Source: UBA1413 sp037447215 (lineage in GTDB: Bacteria; Bacteroidota; Bacteroidia; Bacteroidales; Prolixibacteraceae). From it: DNA of 64,000 nucleotides. How positions within the stretch are numbered: the stretch's first letter is position 1; each line of letters begins with the position of its first letter. The stretch covers positions 1-64,000 of the forward strand of contig JBBIHB010000003.1 in the NCBI GenBank assembly GCA_037447215.1, read 5' to 3'. Shown piece after piece: positions 9,752-18,899 of the stretch. The notes beneath the pieces are model-generated. The model saw only the letters and a list, made by a program, of their open reading frames with translations, was not told the origin of the DNA and made no database searches. The position numbers and the translations under genes were made by a program.

Positions 9752-10834
9752 ATGAAAAAAACAGCATTCAATGCACTTCATAAGTTGGCTGGCGGTAAAA
9801 TGGTAGAATTTGCCGGATTTGAACTTCCGATAGAATTTTCAGGAATCAAAGATGAACACATGACTGTTCGGAAAGCCGTTGGTGTTTTTGATGTATCGCA
9901 CATGGGCGAATTCTGGATTAAAGGCCCCAATGCACTTGAGTTGCTAAGAAAAGTTGGTTCCAATGCCCCATCGCTTCTTGTTCCCGGACAGGCACATTAC
10001 TCCTGCTTGCCAAATGGAAAAGGCGGCATTGTTGATGATTATGTACTCTATTATATCTCGCCCGAAAAATACATGATGGTGGTAAATGCTGCCAACATCG
10101 AAAAAGACTGGGAATGGATAAACAGCCATAATACCATGGGTGCCGAGATTGAAAATGCATCCGACAGGATCAGTCAATTGGCTGTTCAGGGTCCGAAAGC
10201 AATCGATATCATTCAGAAAATTACCCCTGTAAGGCTTTCAGATATTAAGTATTACAATTTTACGGTGGGCGAACTGGCAGGAGTAAAGGAGGTGATCATA
10301 TCCAATACTGGTTATACAGGAGCAGGTGGATTTGAGCTTTACATGCATAACCATGATGCTGAAACAATCTGGAAAGCTCTTTTCGAAGCAGGAGAGGAAT
10401 TTGGGATTAAACCCATTGGGCTGGGCGCCCGTGATACGTTGCGTCTTGAAATGGGATATTGCCTCTATGGTAACGATATTGACGACACCACATCCCCTAT
10501 AGAAGCCGGGTTAGGTTGGATAACAAGGTTTAACGGCGACCGTAAATTCATTGACAGGGACTTCCTTGCCATGCAGCAAAAAGAGGGCGTTACCCGAAGA
10601 CTCCGAGGGTTTGTTATGAAAGAAAAGGCTATTCCCCGGCAGGGATACCTTCTTTATAATGCCGAAGGCAATCAAATCGGGAAAGTAACTTCAGGAACTA
10701 TGTCGCCGGTATTAGGATATGGTATTGGAATGGGATATGTTTCAAAAGAATACGCAGCTTTTGGTACAACTATATATGTTGGGATAAGGGATAAAAAAAT
10801 TCCGGCTGAAATTGTAAAAACGCCATTTATTTGA
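9752..10834 (+). CDS. gcvT: glycine cleavage system T protein (aminomethyltransferase)
   Basis: A 360-residue tetrahydrofolate-dependent enzyme that releases ammonia from the aminomethyl-H-protein and forms methylene-THF. Family hallmarks seen are FDVSHMGEF (about residue 47), the NTGYTGAGGFELY motif (about 189), GLGARDTLRLEMGYCLYGND (about 226-245; quoted as separate GLGARDTLR and YCLYGND) and the C-terminal GKVTSGTMSPVLG. Length fits GcvT. It is a single-gene unit, with a strong terminator after it. No glycine riboswitch was found in the 140 nt upstream. Its place next to serC/serA fits serine-glycine one-carbon metabolism. Confidence 0.96.
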   Translation: MKKTAFNALHKLAGGKMVEFAGFELPIEFSGIKDEHMTVRKAVGVFDVSHMGEFWIKGPNALELLRKVGSNAPSLLVPGQAHYSCLPNGKGGIVDDYVLYYISPEKYMMVVNAANIEKDWEWINSHNTMGAEIENASDRISQLAVQGPKAIDIIQKITPVRLSDIKYYNFTVGELAGVKEVIISNTGYTGAGGFELYMHNHDAETIWKALFEAGEEFGIKPIGLGARDTLRLEMGYCLYGNDIDDTTSPIEAGLGWITRFNGDRKFIDRDFLAMQQKEGVTRRLRGFVMKEKAIPRQGYLLYNAEGNQIGKVTSGTMSPVLGYGIGMGYVSKEYAAFGTTIYVGIRDKKIPAEIVKTPFI

Positions 10835-10860
10835 TTGTCATATGAGTAATTTATTCAACT

Positions 10861-10893
10861 GGGCGTATTTCATAAAATATGCCCTTTCTTTTT
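10861..10893 (+). terminator. intrinsic terminator after gcvT
   Basis: Ten-base-pair stem GGGCGTATTT/AAATATGCCC (one G-U pair) with a CATA loop, followed by a T-rich run at 10885-10893. Confidence 0.85.
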
Positions 10894-11096
10894 AATTTTA
10901 ACCTGGCAGTATTTCACAAACAATCAATTTTTTCTGATATTTGTCATGTGTTAAAGCTGTTATTAATCATCCTGAAAAATAATTATTTGACCAATAACTT
11001 GACAATTCTCATCGGCTATGCATCTGTTTTTTCCTTTCTTTGAGCAATGCATACCGGAAATTATAATGTAAAACAATGTAATAAAATTCTGAACAA

Positions 11097-12170
11097 ATGA
11101 AAAAGCACAATTTTTCAGCGGGGCCATCGATTCTCCCCGAATTTACAAAAGAAAAAACTGCCGAAGCGGTTATGAATTTTGCCGGGACCGGTCTTTCAGT
11201 AATGGAAGTATCGCACCGCAGCAAAGAGTTTATAGCCGTCATGGAACAGGCCAGGCAACTGGTAAAAGAGCTTTTGAATGTACCCGATGGGTATTCTGTT
11301 TTGTTTTTACAGGGAGGGGCAAGCCTTCAATTCCTGATGGCACCAATGAATTTCCTGAACAAAAAGGCCGCTTACCTCAACACAGGTACCTGGGCTTCAA
11401 AAGCGTTAAAAGAAGCAAAAACATTTGTTGGTGATGTGGTTGAAGTTGCTTCTTCGAAGGACAAAAATTTCAATTACATTCCTAAAGGTTATGTGATACC
11501 CGATGATGTGGATTATTTTCACTATACTTCGAACAATACCATTTTCGGTACCGAAATACTGAAAGATCCCGAAGTTTCGGTACCTTTGATATGCGATATG
11601 TCGTCCGATATCTTCAGCCGCTCGGTTGATGTTTCAAAATATGACCTGATTTACGCAGGAGCCCAGAAGAATCTTGGCCCATCAGGTGCAACACTGGTTA
11701 TTGTTAAAGAATCGGCCCTTGGAAAAGTAACAAGGCCTATCCCTACCATGCTCGATTATAAAATCCATATTGCCAACGACTCTATGTTTAATACTCCTGG
11801 TACGGTACCGGTATTCGGATGCCTGCAAACTTTGCTGTGGCTGAAAGAGTTAGGTGGAGTTGAGGTCATCGAAAAAATCAATAAACAAAAAGCCGAAATT
11901 TTGTACAGTGAAATAGACAGAAATAAGTTGTTTTCAGCTACTGTTCCCGATCCTTGCGATAGGTCGCGAATGAATGTGACCTTTGTAATGAGCCCGGATT
12001 ACGTTGATCTTGAAAAAGCTTTTGGCGATTTTGCATCAGCACGGGGAATGGTTGGGCTGAAAGGACACCGTTCGGTAGGTGGCTTCAGGGCTTCAATTTA
12101 CAATGCTATGCCAATTGAAAGTGTTCAGGCATTGGTAGATGTGATGAAAGAGTTTGAACAGCAGAATTAA
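11097..12170 (+). CDS. serC: phosphoserine aminotransferase
   Basis: A 357-residue PLP aminotransferase making 3-phosphoserine from 3-phosphohydroxypyruvate and glutamate. It opens with the diagnostic NFSAGPSILP and SVMEVSHRSKEF, has FLQGGASLQF (about residue 74), the Schiff-base lysine in AGAQKNLGPSG (about residues 188-198), and the C-terminal GLKGHRSVGGFRASIYNAMP. Length and motifs are those of SerC. It is upstream of serA with a stem-loop and terminator-like T run between, so the two can be expressed at different levels. Confidence 0.97.
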   Translation: MKKHNFSAGPSILPEFTKEKTAEAVMNFAGTGLSVMEVSHRSKEFIAVMEQARQLVKELLNVPDGYSVLFLQGGASLQFLMAPMNFLNKKAAYLNTGTWASKALKEAKTFVGDVVEVASSKDKNFNYIPKGYVIPDDVDYFHYTSNNTIFGTEILKDPEVSVPLICDMSSDIFSRSVDVSKYDLIYAGAQKNLGPSGATLVIVKESALGKVTRPIPTMLDYKIHIANDSMFNTPGTVPVFGCLQTLLWLKELGGVEVIEKINKQKAEILYSEIDRNKLFSATVPDPCDRSRMNVTFVMSPDYVDLEKAFGDFASARGMVGLKGHRSVGGFRASIYNAMPIESVQALVDVMKEFEQQN

Positions 12171-12178
12171 TAATAAAT

Positions 12179-12242
12179 AAGTTCCTGTCGGCCAAAAGGC
12201 CAGTAATGCCATTTTTAATATGTTGACAGGAACTTTTTTTTT
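12179..12242 (+). terminator. serC-serA intergenic terminator/attenuator
   Basis: An 11-bp stem AAGTTCCTGTC (12179-12189) / GACAGGAACTT (12225-12235) encloses a small GGCC-AAAA-GGCC hairpin and is followed by a run of nine T (12234-12242). serA begins only 13 nt later. With no room for a normal promoter after the T run, partial termination and read-through is the simplest reading. Confidence 0.8.
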
Positions 12243-12255
12243 ACCAAAGAAAGGA

Positions 12256-13176
12256 ATGAAAAAAATATTGATTGCTACCGATAAACCTTTTGCTAATGAG
12301 GCGCTTGAGAAGATTAAAAAGGTTATAACAAAAGGTGGCCACCAAATTCTCTTGCTCGAGAATTATCAAACAAAAACTGAGCTTATAAAAGCAGTTGCAG
12401 ATGCTGATGCTTTGATTGTAAGAAGCGACATTGTTGATGCCGGGGTTATGGATTCTGCCCCAAACCTCAGGATAATTGTCAGGGCTGGTGCAGGTTACGA
12501 TAATATTGACTGCAACTATGCAAAAGAAAAGGGAATTGTGGTTATGAATACACCTGGACAAAATGCCAATGCAGTTGCCGAACTGGCCATATGTATTGCA
12601 ATTTATGGCATCAGGGAAATGTTTTCGGGTAAAACAGGTAGGGAATTAAGGGGCAGAACTCTTGGATTACATGGATTTGGATATGTGGCCCGAAACGTTT
12701 TCAGGATTGCCCGTGCACTCGGCATGAAAGTAATCGTTTATACCCGTTACAGCAAAGAAGCTGCCGCTGCCATCGGACTGAAAGTCACTCATTCGCTCGA
12801 AGAACTTTACCGCAAAAGCGATGTGGTTTCCATTCATGTACCGGCAAAGGGTGAACATCTGAAATCGGTAAGTTATGAGGTGCTGAAAGAATTGAAAAAG
12901 GGCGCCATGATTGTGAATACTGCCCGCAAAGAGGTAATAAACGAAGATGACCTGATCCGGTTTTTGGAAGAACGCAACGATGTGAAATACATCACCGATG
13001 TTGAACCCGACAATAAAGAGATTTTTGCTCAAAAATTTCCCGGACGTTATTATGCTACCCCTAAGAAGCTAGGGGCACAGACCGCCGAAGCCAATACCAA
13101 TGCCGGAGTGGCTGCTGCTGAACAAATTGTTGACTTCTTTATCACAGGCGATATTACATATCAGGTTAATAAGTAG
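12256..13176 (+). CDS. serA: D-3-phosphoglycerate dehydrogenase (short form)
   Basis: A 306-residue D-2-hydroxyacid dehydrogenase, the first enzyme of serine synthesis from 3-phosphoglycerate. The N-terminal catalytic half has ADALIVRSDIVDAG; the NAD domain has GLHGFGYVARNVFRIAR (about residues 137-153) in place of the usual GxGxIG pattern; catalytic residues lie in NTARKEVINEDDL and the TDVEPDNKE segment. There is no C-terminal ACT domain, so it is the short Bacteroidota type without serine feedback via ACT. The ATG at 12256 has AAAGAAAGGA just before it; the earlier in-frame ATG at 12220 lies inside the terminator hairpin and was rejected. The usual C-terminal catalytic His is replaced near GAQTAEAN, so strict identity as 3-PGDH rests partly on its place between serC and DUF1015. 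Confidence 0.9.
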   Translation: MKKILIATDKPFANEALEKIKKVITKGGHQILLLENYQTKTELIKAVADADALIVRSDIVDAGVMDSAPNLRIIVRAGAGYDNIDCNYAKEKGIVVMNTPGQNANAVAELAICIAIYGIREMFSGKTGRELRGRTLGLHGFGYVARNVFRIARALGMKVIVYTRYSKEAAAAIGLKVTHSLEELYRKSDVVSIHVPAKGEHLKSVSYEVLKELKKGAMIVNTARKEVINEDDLIRFLEERNDVKYITDVEPDNKEIFAQKFPGRYYATPKKLGAQTAEANTNAGVAAAEQIVDFFITGDITYQVNK

Positions 13177-13262
13177 TTCAATTATTTTGAAAAAAATGCC
13201 ATTCCATACCCAGAATAAATTCTTTTTGCATAAGTCATTTGAAATTTTATAACACAATTAAT

Positions 13263-14510
13263 ATGGCAATTGTAAAACCATTCAGGGGGCTGCGCCCTCC
13301 AAAACAGATTGTTCAGGAACTGGCCTGCCTTCCTTATGATGTAATGAATAGCGAGGAGGCTTCCAGAATGGCTGAAGGTAAAAAACGGTCGTTGCTGCAT
13401 ATTACCCGTGCCGAAATTGATTGTCCACCGGGTACAGATATCCATTCTGATACTGTTTATATTAAAGCTGTAGAAAATTTTAATGCATTTCAGGATGATG
13501 GCTGGCTGGTCGAAGATGATGAGCCCCGCTTTTATATATATGCACAGACCATGAACGGTAGGACACAGTATGGCCTGGTAGGCTGTGCGGCTACTGCTGA
13601 TTACGAAAAGGGTATTATCAGGAAACATGAGCTTACCCGTCCCGATAAGGAGGAGGACCGTATGGTACTTACCCGATACCTGAATGCAAATATTGAACCT
13701 GTGTTCTTTTCTTACAAAGCTGTTCCAGAAATTGATTTATTGGTAAAAAGCATCGTGGAAAACGAAATGCCAGAGTATGATTTTTTTGCCGAAGATGGTT
13801 TCGGACATCATTTCTGGCCAATATATGATTCCGGGATTAATCAGCGCATTGAAACACTTTTTGCCGAAATGGTTCCTTTTACCTATGTGGCCGATGGTCA
13901 TCACCGTACTGCTGCAGCTGCCAGGATTGGCGCTGAAAAGCGTGCACAGAATCCAAACCATACCGGTATAGAAGAATATAACTTCTTTATGGCAGTTCAT
14001 TTTCCTGATAATCAGCTTCAAATAATCGATTATAACCGGGTGGTAAAAGACCTGAATGGGTACAAAGTTGAGGAATTTATAAAAGCTCTTCAGAAAAGCT
14101 TTATCATTGAATCAAAAGGTTCCGAAATATACAAACCTGAATCATTGCACACTTTTTCGATGTACCTCGACGGGACTTGGTACAAACTTATCGCGAAAGA
14201 AGGAACATATAACGATTTTGACCCCATAGGAGTTCTTGATGTGACCATTTTATCAGAGCAGATTCTGAAGCCGATTCTTGGAATTGAAGACCTGAGAACA
14301 TCAAAAGGGATAGATTTTGTAGGAGGGATCAGAGGCCTCGCTGAGCTTAGGCGTAGGGTCGATTCCGGTGAAATGCAGGTCGCATTTGCACTTTTCCCTG
14401 TTTCCATGGATCAGTTGATCCGAATTGCCGATTCGGGGAATATAATGCCTCCCAAAACTACCTGGTTCGAACCGAAATTACGATCAGGCCTGGTAATACA
14501 TAAATTGTGA
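13263..14510 (+). CDS. DUF1015 family protein, serine-pathway associated
   Basis: A 415-residue protein of the DUF1015 family: opening MAIVKPFRGLRPP, central YVADGHHRTAAAAR (about residues 211-224) and C-terminal MPPKTTWFEPKLRSGL. In Bacteroidota these genes regularly follow serC and serA, as here. The HHR segment and the WFEPK end are the family's best-conserved parts. Biochemical role has been unclear; kinase-like activity on serine has been proposed for relatives, but nothing in this sequence alone proves it. The start at 13263 follows a short untranslated gap of 86 nt after serA. Confidence 0.9.
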   Translation: MAIVKPFRGLRPPKQIVQELACLPYDVMNSEEASRMAEGKKRSLLHITRAEIDCPPGTDIHSDTVYIKAVENFNAFQDDGWLVEDDEPRFYIYAQTMNGRTQYGLVGCAATADYEKGIIRKHELTRPDKEEDRMVLTRYLNANIEPVFFSYKAVPEIDLLVKSIVENEMPEYDFFAEDGFGHHFWPIYDSGINQRIETLFAEMVPFTYVADGHHRTAAAARIGAEKRAQNPNHTGIEEYNFFMAVHFPDNQLQIIDYNRVVKDLNGYKVEEFIKALQKSFIIESKGSEIYKPESLHTFSMYLDGTWYKLIAKEGTYNDFDPIGVLDVTILSEQILKPILGIEDLRTSKGIDFVGGIRGLAELRRRVDSGEMQVAFALFPVSMDQLIRIADSGNIMPPKTTWFEPKLRSGLVIHKL

Positions 14511-14537
14511 ACAATTAGTGCCAAACCAAATCAAAAT

Positions 14538-14570
14538 AATCCGATGAAATAATTTTCACGGATTTTTTTT
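14538..14570 (+). terminator. intrinsic terminator after DUF1015 gene
   Basis: Stem AATCCG/CGGATT continued by TGAAA/TTTCA with one bulged base, then eight T (14563-14570). Confidence 0.75.
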
Positions 14571-14678
14571 ATTCAATAATTCTGCTGAACAATTATTTTT
14601 TATACTTTCGGAAACTTAATCATTTTGTATTTATTACATATTGTCGCTAAAAATAATCTCATAAAAGAATTCAATCCA

Positions 14679-15170
14679 ATGAAGGACAAATTAATCAACT
14701 TAAGCACCGGCCAGGTTACATGGTTGGTACTGTTACGTGTTGCCATTGGCTGGCACTTCCTGTACGAAGGTTTGGTAAAGGTGTTTAATCCGGCATGGTC
14801 TCCATTTGGATACCTGATGGATTCCAAAGGGATTTTTGCACCCCTTTTTTATGCCATGGCTGCAAATCCAACAATTCTGAAAGTCATTGACTATATGAAC
14901 GAATGGGGACTGGTTTTGATAGGTATAGGCCTGGTTTTGGGGATATTCACCCGCCTGGCTATTTGGTCGGGAATGTTGTTGCTTTGTTTTTATTATCTCT
15001 CGCATCCCCCTGTTGTAGGGCTTAACTATGCTTTACCCAGCGAAGGAAGTTATTTTATAGTTGATAAAGTCATGGTTGAATTAATCGCTCTTGGCGTTCT
15101 TTCCATGTTTCCAACCAGTCATATAATTGGTCTCGACAAGCTTTTTTTTGGTAAAAATCGAAAATATTGA
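14679..15170 (+). CDS. DoxX family membrane protein
   Basis: A 163-residue integral membrane protein of the DoxX/TQO small-subunit group with four hydrophobic segments (about residues 14-30, 66-90, 93-112, 127-147). The pattern LLRVAIGWHFLYEGLVKVFNP near the N-terminus is typical. The start at 14679 was chosen because the family begins shortly before VTWLVLLRVAIG. Six nucleotides separate it from the Gfo/Idh oxidoreductase; DoxX paired with a secreted Gfo/Idh protein recurs in Bacteroidota and may supply a membrane redox link for a periplasmic sugar oxidoreductase (inference). Confidence 0.85.
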   Translation: MKDKLINLSTGQVTWLVLLRVAIGWHFLYEGLVKVFNPAWSPFGYLMDSKGIFAPLFYAMAANPTILKVIDYMNEWGLVLIGIGLVLGIFTRLAIWSGMLLLCFYYLSHPPVVGLNYALPSEGSYFIVDKVMVELIALGVLSMFPTSHIIGLDKLFFGKNRKY

Positions 15171-15176
15171 ATTACA

Positions 15177-16742
15177 ATGGACGAAAAAGATAATATGAAC
15201 AGCAACTCATCGAAATTAAACCGACGAGATATTTTAAAAGGATTTGCAACCGTTCCGGTACTCGGCGCCGTTGCTTATGGATTATACAAAAAGAAATCCT
15301 TCGATCATTACCTGAAAAGTACCATTGCACGCGAGCTGGATATGTCGCAGGGAGAACCCGAACCGCCGGTCAAGTCAGAAGGTAAAGAGATCAGGATTGG
15401 ATTAATTGGTTTTGGCATTCGTGGAAAACAACTGGCCAAAGCTCTCGGGTTTGCACATCCTGAACTGGTGGAAGAGTGGAAAAAAGCTGCAGAGACCAAC
15501 AGCAACGACTACCGTTATCAGGACTTCAAAGAACAGGAAGACCTGAATATCAGAATAACTGCAGTTTGTGATATTTTTGACACTTATGGTGTTTTAGCGA
15601 AGGAAACAGCAGCAAATATTAATCGGGAAATTCCTGGTGCCCCAATGGGTGAAACGGTTAAAAGGTATCTCAATTATAAGGAATTAATCGCCTCTCCCGA
15701 AGTGGATGCGATTGTTATTGCCACTCCCGATCACTGGCATGGCCCCATGACCATTGAAGCAGCAAGGGCAGGCAAACACGTTTATTGTGAAAAACCTCTT
15801 ACATGGACTGTTGAAGAAACATATGAAGTGCGGACTGCCGTCAAAGAATCGGGAATTGTATTCCAGTTAGGCCATCAAGGCCGCCAGACAGATGCATACC
15901 TGAAAGCCCGCGAAGCAATCGAAAAAAATGTTTTGGGACCTATCACGCTCATTGAAGTGACTACCAACCGAAATGATCCGAACGGGGCATGGGTTTATCC
16001 GATCCATAAGGACGCCAATCCGGATACCATCGACTGGGAACAGTTTATCGGCCCGGCACCATGGCACGATTTCAGCCTTGAAAGATTTTTCAGGTGGCGT
16101 TGCTGGTGGGATTACAGTACCGGGCTTTCGGGCGACTTGTTGACACACGAGTACGATGCGATCAATCAGATTTTGAATCTTGGAATACCACACTCTGCAA
16201 CTTCTACCGGTGGTGTCTATTTTTTCAAAGATGGCCGTACCGTTCCCGATGTTTTACATACTGTATTCGAATTTCCTGACAGGAATCTGTCGCTGCTATA
16301 TTCAGCAACCCTGGCAAGTCAACTGAACAGAGGCAAAAAAGTGATGGGACACGATGCATATATGGAAATGGGAAATACACTCACCATTTATGCCGATCCA
16401 CGATCAACCCGATATGCTGAAAAAATAAAGCAGGGAATAATAAAACCCGATATGCCAATTTATAGCTATGTTCCCGGAAAAGGTGCCGATACCATTACCT
16501 CGGCAACAGAACGTTATTTTGCCGGTCGTGGATTGCTTTATACCTACAGGGGAGGCCGAAGGGTTGACACAACCCATTTGCATATGAAAGAGTGGATTGA
16601 TGCCATCAGAAAAGGCAGGCAACCAAGCTGCGACATAGACCAGGGATTTGAAGAAGCTATGACTGCACACATGGGCACCTTATCGTACCACCATAAAAAG
16701 CAGGTATTCTGGGATCCCGATAAAGAAGAAATTATTGTCTGA
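15177..16742 (+). CDS. Tat-exported Gfo/Idh/MocA family oxidoreductase
   Basis: A 521-residue NAD(P)-dependent oxidoreductase. The N-terminus carries a twin-arginine-type signal (LNRRDILKG, then a hydrophobic stretch FATVPVLGAVAYGL), so the enzyme is probably periplasmic. The Rossmann part has RIGLIGFGIRGKQLA (about residues 72-86), VIATPDHWHGPM (about 179-190) and the catalytic lysine in YCEKPLT (about 202-208). The long central insertion and GGDLLTHE-like segment (SGDLLTHEYDA) are typical of the secreted Bacteroidota group. Substrate is probably a sugar or glycoside; it forms a pair with the DoxX gene. An alternative start 6 codons later (MNSNSSK) is equally possible. Confidence 0.88.
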   Translation: MDEKDNMNSNSSKLNRRDILKGFATVPVLGAVAYGLYKKKSFDHYLKSTIARELDMSQGEPEPPVKSEGKEIRIGLIGFGIRGKQLAKALGFAHPELVEEWKKAAETNSNDYRYQDFKEQEDLNIRITAVCDIFDTYGVLAKETAANINREIPGAPMGETVKRYLNYKELIASPEVDAIVIATPDHWHGPMTIEAARAGKHVYCEKPLTWTVEETYEVRTAVKESGIVFQLGHQGRQTDAYLKAREAIEKNVLGPITLIEVTTNRNDPNGAWVYPIHKDANPDTIDWEQFIGPAPWHDFSLERFFRWRCWWDYSTGLSGDLLTHEYDAINQILNLGIPHSATSTGGVYFFKDGRTVPDVLHTVFEFPDRNLSLLYSATLASQLNRGKKVMGHDAYMEMGNTLTIYADPRSTRYAEKIKQGIIKPDMPIYSYVPGKGADTITSATERYFAGRGLLYTYRGGRRVDTTHLHMKEWIDAIRKGRQPSCDIDQGFEEAMTAHMGTLSYHHKKQVFWDPDKEEIIV

Positions 16743-16805
16743 AAAGCAATTTTAGTTATTTTTGCTGACAAGAATTTATAAATTTTAAACTTTTTCTCAC
16801 CTTAC

Positions 16806-16840
16806 AGCAGCCTTTCGTTTATGGAAGGCTGCTTTTTTTT
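16806..16840 (+). terminator. intrinsic terminator between Gfo/Idh gene and argS
   Basis: Nine-base-pair stem AGCAGCCTT/AAGGCTGCT with a ten-nucleotide loop, followed by eight T (16833-16840). Confidence 0.9.
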
Positions 16841-16848
16841 AAAAACCA

Positions 16849-16856
16849 TATCTTTG
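16849..16856 (+). promoter_or_regulatory. argS promoter -7 element TATCTTTG
   Basis: TATCTTTG matches TAnnTTTG, immediately after the preceding terminator and 21 nt before the argS ATG. No clear -33 TTTG is present at 19-21 nt. Confidence 0.6.
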
Positions 16857-16877
16857 TGCCTGCAAAAAACAATCAGT

Positions 16878-18671
16878 ATGAATATTGAAAATTTTCTGAA
16901 AGAAAAAATCACTTCAGCAATTCAGGTAATATTTGATTTCGAGCCCGAAAATAATATGCTTCAATTTCAGCAAACCCGTAAGGAATTTGAAGGCGATATT
17001 ACTTTTGTGGTTTTTCCCATAGTCAGGTACACACAAAAATCACCAGAGGATACAGCTCGTATGATTGGAGAATACCTCGTCACAGATGAAGGAATAATTG
17101 AAAAATTTAATGTGGTTAAAGGCTTTTTGAATTTAACCATTACTATTTCATGGTGGATTAATAATCTGAAGGAAGCTTTTAAAAACGAACGATATGGATT
17201 AAAGGAAGCTACAGAAGATTCAGAACTTGTAATGATTGAGTATTCGTCGCCCAATACCAATAAACCCCTTCATCTGGGACATATCAGAAATAACCTTCTT
17301 GGCTTTTCGCTGGCCGAAATTTTAAAAGGCAACGGTAAAAGGGTGGTAAAAACAAATATAGTGAACGATCGGGGTATCCATATCTGTAAATCGATGTATG
17401 CCTGGCAGCAGTGGGGCGAAGGGCGTACCCCTGAATCGACCGGCATAAAAGGCGACCATCTGGTTGGCGATTTTTATGTAATGTTCGATAAGCAATACAA
17501 AAAAGAAATTGCCGAATTGGTTGCTAAGGGATTTTCCGAACAAGAAGCTGAAAATTGTGCACTATCAATTCTGGCAGTCCGTGAATTACTTAGAAAATGG
17601 GAAGCAGGTCACAAGGGAACTGTTGAACTTTGGAAAATGATGAATGGATGGGTGTACGATGGTTTTAATGTAACTTATAGGAATCTGGGTGTCGATTTTG
17701 ATAAAATATATTACGAGTCGGAAACATACCTTTCGGGGAAAGAAGAAGTATTGAGGGGATTAAAAGAGGGGATATTTTATCAGAAAGACGACAGTTCGAT
17801 ATGGGCTGATCTGACTTCGGAAGGTCTTGACCACAAGCTGCTGCTCAGGAGCGATGGAACATCTGTGTATATGACACAGGATATCGGGACGGCAAAAATG
17901 CGATTTAACGATTATCCTATTGATAAAATGGTTTATGTTGTTGGGAATGAGCAGAATTACCATTTCCAGGTTTTGGCAATTTTACTCGATATGCTCGGAT
18001 ATGATTGGGGCAGGGAGTTGTATCATTTTTCGTACGGTATGGTGGAATTACCTACAGGGAAAATGAAATCGCGCGAGGGTACTGTTGTTGATGCCGATGA
18101 TCTCATTGCCGAAATGATTGAGGTTGCAAGAAAAATGGGAGAAGAACTCGGCAAACTCGAAGGGCTTTCAGAAGAAGAGGCAGAGCGCACGTACAAAATT
18201 ATAGCACTTGGTGCGTTGAAATATTTTATATTAAAAGTTGATCCCCGCAAAAACATGACTTTTGATCCTAAGGAATCGATTGATTTCAATGGAAATACCG
18301 GGCCATTTATCCAATATACCCATGCCCGAATACGATCTGTGCTCAGAAAAGCTATTGACGCAAATATTAATATATCTGCTGATTTTAATGGGATTAAAAC
18401 TGTTGAAGAAAAGGAGAGAGAGCTGTTGAAAACCATTTCATTATTTCCGGAAACAGTTGAAGAGGCTGCTATGGAATATTCACCGGCTGTATTGGCAAAT
18501 TATTGTTATGAACTAACCAAACATTTCAATCAGTTTTATCATGAACATTCTATTTTAAATGAGCCCGATTTAGATAAGCGAAATTTCAGGCTGGTATTAT
18601 CAGATGTTGTTTCTGAAATACTGCGAAATGGTATGGGCATGCTTGGAATCGAACTTCCTGAAAGAATGTAA
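16878..18671 (+). CDS. argS: arginyl-tRNA synthetase
   Basis: A 597-residue class I aminoacyl-tRNA synthetase charging tRNA-Arg. It shows the N-terminal Add-1 domain (residues 1-110), the HIGH-equivalent motif in NKPLHLGHIRNN (about residues 129-140), the arginine-pocket segment TNIVNDRG, VVGNEQNYHF, and the KMSKS region degenerate as GKMKSREG (about 394-401), and a C-terminal DALR anticodon-binding domain. The ATG at 16878 gives the usual MNIENFL start; the open frame upstream overlaps the terminator. It is a single-gene unit. Confidence 0.97.
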   Translation: MNIENFLKEKITSAIQVIFDFEPENNMLQFQQTRKEFEGDITFVVFPIVRYTQKSPEDTARMIGEYLVTDEGIIEKFNVVKGFLNLTITISWWINNLKEAFKNERYGLKEATEDSELVMIEYSSPNTNKPLHLGHIRNNLLGFSLAEILKGNGKRVVKTNIVNDRGIHICKSMYAWQQWGEGRTPESTGIKGDHLVGDFYVMFDKQYKKEIAELVAKGFSEQEAENCALSILAVRELLRKWEAGHKGTVELWKMMNGWVYDGFNVTYRNLGVDFDKIYYESETYLSGKEEVLRGLKEGIFYQKDDSSIWADLTSEGLDHKLLLRSDGTSVYMTQDIGTAKMRFNDYPIDKMVYVVGNEQNYHFQVLAILLDMLGYDWGRELYHFSYGMVELPTGKMKSREGTVVDADDLIAEMIEVARKMGEELGKLEGLSEEEAERTYKIIALGALKYFILKVDPRKNMTFDPKESIDFNGNTGPFIQYTHARIRSVLRKAIDANINISADFNGIKTVEEKERELLKTISLFPETVEEAAMEYSPAVLANYCYELTKHFNQFYHEHSILNEPDLDKRNFRLVLSDVVSEILRNGMGMLGIELPERM

Positions 18672-18687
18672 GAGTTATATAAAACAA

Positions 18688-18711
18688 GAAAGGAGACCTC
18701 TGTCTCCTTTC
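18688..18711. terminator. stem-loop after argS
   Basis: Perfect 10-bp stem GAAAGGAGAC/GTCTCCTTTC with a CTCT loop. There is no long T run on the plus strand, so termination strength is uncertain; it also separates argS from the minus-strand RNA gene running toward it. Confidence 0.6.
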
Positions 18712-18860
18712 GTTGGGATTTAAAATTGCAATTCAAGCATAAGGGACTAAATAAACTTGAATAAGTCGATACAAATATAATAAAAAAAATCAAAAATCAA
18801 TTGCAGGTAAATAATTTAGAATTAATTTAGGTAAGGGTATTATTCAATGGGAGCCTATTT

Positions 18861-18899
18861 AAAACACAAATGGGAACCATCATTTCTGACAATCCCCAT
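18861..18899 (-). terminator. intrinsic terminator of RNA copy A
   Basis: Read on the minus strand, ATGGGGATTGTC pairs with GATGGTTCCCAT (12 pairs including several G-U) around an AGAAAT loop, followed by TTTGTGTTTT. Confidence 0.75.
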
